From Streptococcus shenyangsis (GTDB taxonomy: Bacteria > Bacillota > Bacilli > Lactobacillales > Streptococcaceae): a stretch of DNA of 64,000 bases. The notes under the pieces were generated by a model. It was not told the origin of the DNA. It did not search any database and was given only the letters and a program-made list of their open reading frames with translations. Position 1 is the first letter of the stretch, and every line of letters begins with the position of its first letter. The stretch is taken from positions 124,001-188,000 of the forward strand of contig NZ_VFSH01000001.1 in the NCBI RefSeq assembly GCF_006385785.1. Reading direction: 5' to 3'. A program made the position numbers and the translations under genes. Of the stretch, positions 62,366-64,000 are shown piece by piece.

Positions 62366-63430
62366 ATGAAACAAGAATGGTTTGAAAGTAATGATTTTGT
62401 AAAAACAACAAGCAAGAACAAGCCTGATGAACAAGTCCAAGATGTTGCAGACAAGGCTGAAGAAAGGATAGCCGATCTCGATACACCAATTGAAAAAAAT
62501 ACTCAAGTAGAGGAGGAAGTCTCTCAAGCTGCAGTCGAACTGGAAAGCCAGCAAGAAGAGAAAATTGAAACGCCTGAAGACGGTGAAGCGAGAACAGAAA
62601 TAGAAGAAAAGAAAGCATTAGATTCTACTGAAGAAGAGCAAGATCTTCCTGAAGAAACAGAGAAAGTCACTATAGCTGAAGAAAGCCAAGAGGCACTTCC
62701 TCAGCAAAAAACAACCACGAAAGAGCCACTTCTTATCAGTCAATCCTTAGAAAGTCCTTATATCCCCGACCAAACTCCAAAATCTACGGATAGATGGAAA
62801 GAGCAAGCGCTTGATTTTTGGTCTTGGCTAGTGGAAGCTCTCAAATCTCCTACGAGCAATCTTGAAACAAGTAGCACACACAGTTACACAGCCCTTCTCT
62901 TGCTCATTCTGTTTTCTGCGTCTTCCTTTTTCTTTAGTATCTACCACATCAAACATGCTTACTATGGACATATAGCAACTATGCATAATCACTTCCCTGA
63001 ACAATTTGCTTCATTAAGTCTCTTTTCGATTATCTCTATCCTAGTAGCGACAACACTCTTCTTCTTTTCATTCCTCTTGGGTAGTTTCGTCGTGAGACGA
63101 TTTATCCACCAGGAAAAGGACTGGACGCTAGAAAAGGTTCTCCAACAGTATAGTCAACTCTTGGCAATTCCAATCTTCCTCACTGCTATTGCTAGTTTCT
63201 TTGCCTTCTTTGATAGTCTACGATTTACAGCTCTTTTGTGTGTGATTAGCATTGGAATCATTCTACTTGCTAGCCTCCATATCATTACGAGACCTAGTCA
63301 ATCAAGTGAAACCGACTCCTTCTATCAATTATTCTTGTCTGTCCTTGTGAACGGAGTGATCATCCTCCTCTTCTTTGTAGCTGAAGTCGCACTGATTGGG
63401 GATTACCTTCGTATCTTGGCCTTTCTTTAA
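62366..63430 (+). CDS. membrane protein with long acidic N-terminus
   Basis: The product has 354 residues. The first about 150 residues are soluble, Glu/Gln-rich and low-complexity (QVEEEVSQAAVELESQQEEK). Five hydrophobic helices follow (for example LLLLILFSASSFFFSIYHI, ILVATTLFFFSFLLGSFVV, LLAIPIFLTAIASFFAFF, LCVISIGIILLASLHII and FLSVLVNGVIILLFFVAEVA). AAAGGAGG precedes the ATG. It lies 57 bp after the DUF4097 gene, and I do not recognise a family. Confidence 0.8.
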   Translation: MKQEWFESNDFVKTTSKNKPDEQVQDVADKAEERIADLDTPIEKNTQVEEEVSQAAVELESQQEEKIETPEDGEARTEIEEKKALDSTEEEQDLPEETEKVTIAEESQEALPQQKTTTKEPLLISQSLESPYIPDQTPKSTDRWKEQALDFWSWLVEALKSPTSNLETSSTHSYTALLLLILFSASSFFFSIYHIKHAYYGHIATMHNHFPEQFASLSLFSIISILVATTLFFFSFLLGSFVVRRFIHQEKDWTLEKVLQQYSQLLAIPIFLTAIASFFAFFDSLRFTALLCVISIGIILLASLHIITRPSQSSETDSFYQLFLSVLVNGVIILLFFVAEVALIGDYLRILAFL

Positions 63431-63435
63431 ACTTC

Positions 63436-63539
63436 ATACTCTTCGAAAATCAAATTCAAATCACGTCAGCTTCGCCTTACCGTACTCAAGTACAGCCTGC
63501 GGCTAGCTTCCTAGTTTGCTCTTTGATTTTCATTAAGTA
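63436..63539. repeat. BOX element (boxA-boxC type)
   Basis: ATACTCTTCGAAAATC at the left, TTGATTTTCATTAAGTA at the right, and CAGCCTGCGGCTAGCTTCC inside. It is the same type as at 16898 but in the opposite orientation, placed just after the preceding gene. Confidence 0.88.
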
Positions 63540-63542
63540 GCA

Positions 63543-63570
63543 ATCCTGTCTTTCATGGCAGGATTTTTTC
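63543..63570 (+). terminator. terminator after padR operon
   Basis: ATCCTG and CAGGAT with an internal loop, followed by T6. A second hairpin on the minus strand (AGCAGGTCA/TGACTTGCT with T5, about 63575-63598) ends the converging gene. Confidence 0.8.
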
Positions 63571-63606
63571 TATGTCAAAAAGCAAGTCACTTGACCTGCT
63601 TCTGCT

Positions 63607-64000
63607 TTACTCTTCTTGTGCTAATGCTTTAAAATCTTTTTCTAAGATGGGTTGAATTTCTAATTGATTGGCATCTAGTTGCTGGTAAAATGCTTTTGGT
63701 AGTGACTCTAGGAATCTTGCATAGTCCAATCGGGCAATGGCTTCATAGTCTTCTGGTTTAGAGCCATTTCCTGTGATTTGAACCAAGTCAATCTCCCACT
63801 TGACTTCCTTATCCACCAATTGCTCAATATAGGCAGCAGTAACAAATGGTTCTCTCGGTAACACTGTCTTGACTCCTTGAGCCAGATGATAAACACCGTG
63901 CACTTGGTCTTCTCCATCCTGATAGAAGGAAACTCTTGCAAAGTAGGCGTCTGTCTCTTGAACTGCACGTACACGCGCTTCAAACTGTGCCAAACCATCT
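63607..64000 (-). CDS. unknown conserved protein, cut by right edge
   Basis: The leftward frame stays open to the end of the window (DGLAQFEARVRAV at the edge), so the gene's start lies beyond it. About 131 residues are visible, a mixed alpha/beta protein: AYFARVSFYQDGEDQVHGVY, then WEIDLVQITGNGSKPEDYEA, then ending ILEKDFKALAQEE. No transmembrane segment and no family recognised. Confidence 0.75.
   Translation of the reverse strand, partial: DGLAQFEARVRAVQETDAYFARVSFYQDGEDQVHGVYHLAQGVKTVLPREPFVTAAYIEQLVDKEVKWEIDLVQITGNGSKPEDYEAIARLDYARFLESLPKAFYQQLDANQLEIQPILEKDFKALAQEE

Overview
The window is a mitis-group Streptococcus chromosome (AT-rich, TG-extended -10 promoters, BOX repeats, cib, Rgg and lactococcin-972 loci). 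From corA rightwards the gene order follows the start of the S. pneumoniae chromosome in reverse: corA, tag, ruvA, mutL, TCS07, metNIQ/M20, azlCD, rgg144/vp1, tsaD-rimI-tsaB, cib, rpoY-rnjA, mnmG, mnmA, lactococcin 972, LysM protein, sdaAB-sdaAA, capD-like. Two landmarks I recall from pneumococcal genomes are missing: riboflavin genes between mutL and ruvA, and pspA beside mnmA. This suggests S. mitis, S. pseudopneumoniae or an atypical pneumococcus. The species call is inference from memory of gene order.

Positions 1 to about 15,070 are the right part of an integrated satellite-type element resembling a phage-inducible chromosomal island (PICI). Its left end lies outside the window. It has a tyrosine integrase beside corA, leftward replication genes (winged-helix proteins, AEP primase, P4/D5-type helicase), an iteron-rich region that looks like the replication origin, a TerS-like fragment, and ArpU-like and DUF1492 proteins. 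No capsid, portal, tail or lysis gene is visible. It is unusual in carrying two complete divergent repressor/Cro switches, each with its own operators, separated by a nearly identical 729-bp direct repeat that encodes the same Rha-like protein twice. Behind the first repressor lies a cassette with a HEPN-domain (DUF3644-like) putative RNase. A small structured RNA of about 97 nt converges on its 3' end with its own strong promoter and terminator. I consider this the best candidate for an undescribed defence or toxin-antitoxin system here.

From 15,148 to about 36,500 the content is mostly housekeeping: a Mg transporter, an LD-carboxypeptidase-like protein, a SemiSWEET, DNA repair genes (tag, ruvA, mutL), LytTR/DUF3021, NrdI, a YesMN-type two-component system with a YesL-like protein, a methionine ABC transporter with an M20 peptidase and a MET-box, an amino-acid-binding lipoprotein, and AzlCD.

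From 34,500 to 53,000 four peptide systems are interspersed with core genes. They are an Rgg144/SHP-type pheromone circuit controlling a double-glycine peptide operon; the competence-induced cibABC bacteriocin genes behind a ComX box; a lactococcin-972-like bacteriocin with its ABC exporter; and, divergent from the latter, an RtgR-like regulator with a tiny W-x-W peptide. The window ends with serine dehydratase, a HAD phosphatase, a CapD-like sugar dehydratase, a glycosyltransferase, an MFS transporter, a PadR/DUF1700/DUF4097 envelope-stress-type operon and a gene cut by the right edge.
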